Shown piece by piece: positions 41,887-42,368 of a stretch of DNA of 42,368 nt (the stretch's first letter is position 1; each line of letters starts with the position of its first letter). The stretch lies in the NCBI GenBank assembly GCA_946405805.1, contig CAMJIL010000020.1, positions 1 to 42,368 of the forward strand, given 5' to 3'. The stretch comes from an uncultured Prevotellaceae bacterium (GTDB taxonomy: Bacteria > Bacteroidota > Bacteroidia > Bacteroidales > Bacteroidaceae). A program made the translations under genes and the position numbers. A model generated the notes under the pieces. The model was not told the DNA's origin. It worked only from the letters and a program-made list of their open reading frames with translations, and ran no database searches.

Positions 41887-42368
41887 CTATCTCTCACCCT
41901 TATACTCAGCTTTTGCTTTGAGCAATTGTTGCTGGTATTCAGGAGTTACTACTTCTTTTGAAAAAACTGTTATTGAGAGAATTTTCCCTGCATCGATGTC
42001 ACTCTTCCAATGGCGTCCCATTATCACTCGATAGGTGGCATACTGTTCTGCGCATTTCATCAAAGCCTCAGAATGTTCTGGTGCTATGTTACACAAAACA
42101 AGTGCAAGCATCCAGCCATGTGCAGAATGTCCGCTGGGATAACTATTCTCTTTGTCTCTGAAATCAGCACCATCATCCTTAGATGTCAGCGACTCTTCGT
42201 GAAAATACACATAGGGTTTTGAACGCTTAAAATGCTCCTGTCCCTTGTGGGCAGCAAAAAGAGCATCATTGATGACAGTTTTTGCAAGTTTATAGATTTC
42301 TGGAGTATGCTCCTTGCTCACCTTCATTCCCAAAACACCGCTGAATAGCGCAAAAATCGATGTTTCAT
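41887..42368 (-). CDS. PAP2-type acid phosphatase (class A), partial
   Basis: The frame stays open to the right edge (I read ETSIFALFSGVLGMKV before the part that begins at an internal TTG), so the N-terminus with its signal peptide is missing. The phosphatase signature is seen as three blocks: HFKRSKPYVYF, NSYPSGHSAHG and YRVIMGRHWKSDIDAG, typical of class A non-specific acid phosphatases of the PAP2 superfamily. The conserved RP of block one reads KP here. The enzyme would remove phosphate from organic phosphates in the periplasm. About 160 residues are visible of an expected 230-260. Confidence 0.88.
   Translation of the reverse strand, partial: ETSIFALFSGVLGMKVSKEHTPEIYKLAKTVINDALFAAHKGQEHFKRSKPYVYFHEESLTSKDDGADFRDKENSYPSGHSAHGWMLALVLCNIAPEHSEALMKCAEQYATYRVIMGRHWKSDIDAGKILSITVFSKEVVTPEYQQQLLKAKAEYKGER

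Overview
The window looks like a chromosomal segment of a Prevotella/Segatella-type Bacteroidales bacterium. Three things point there. (1) Nearly every transcription start I can place has the Bacteroidetes promoter pattern, a TTTG-like -33 box 19-21 bp upstream of TAnnTTTG. (2) The left end carries a xylan-use cluster whose order (symporter, GH10 xylanase, GH43 xylosidase, with a GH67 alpha-glucuronidase on the opposite strand) resembles the xyn cluster known from Prevotella bryantii. (3) The tmRNA encodes a tag ending YALAA, as in Bacteroidales. The recognised genes are housekeeping or polysaccharide-use genes. I see no prophage, transposon or CRISPR array.

Layout. 1-3883 (-): a very large secreted multidomain protein with a dockerin-like end, cut by the left edge. 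3944-7567 (-): xynB, xynA, xynD (transcribed xynD to xynA to xynB). 7568-7900: a divergent control region with a 14-bp perfect hairpin and a palindrome. 7901-9901 (+): GH67. 10063-11531: two tRNAs flanking dacB. 11644-15430 (+): a ctpA-type protease and RNase R. 15437-22284 (-): a tmRNA followed without a gap by a GH3-type acyl-adenylate ligase, an Ig-like lipoprotein, a DUF3108 protein and an S46 dipeptidyl peptidase. 22285-23008: a 724-bp gene-free stretch with a candidate ncRNA that has its own promoter and terminator. 23009-34212 (+): nadA, cysS, a U32 protein, sufE, a SNF2 helicase, an M15 peptidase, a CE1-type esterase, a Y-family polymerase and its small partner, tightly packed or overlapping. 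34415-35293 (+): an AraC-type regulator. 35332-39859 (-): secDF, a YqiA-like esterase and a papain-like lipoprotein. 39860-40568: a complete small transcription unit for a 29-residue peptide and a secDF leader with a possible uORF. 40569-41873 (+): miaB. 41887-42368 (-): a PAP2 phosphatase cut by the right edge.

How they work together. GH10 cuts xylan outside the cytoplasm, GH67 removes (methyl)glucuronic acid from the fragments, XynD imports short oligosaccharides and cytoplasmic GH43 releases xylose. The rest is RNA metabolism (RNase R, tmRNA, tRNAs, MiaB, CysS, U32), Fe-S and NAD supply (SufE, NadA), envelope biogenesis and protein turnover (PBP4, CtpA, SecDF, DPP7-like, lipoproteins) and mutagenic repair (Y-family polymerase).

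The least explained items are the ncRNA at about 22400-22607 with three copies of a CTGTGAAG hairpin motif, the 29-residue peptide unit at 40069-40375, the secDF leader with a near-leaderless 18-codon uORF built partly from a tandem repeat, the tmRNA that abuts a start codon, and an intergenic-type repeat that has become coding sequence in the GH67 gene. No database search was possible; family names rest on motifs read from the translations.
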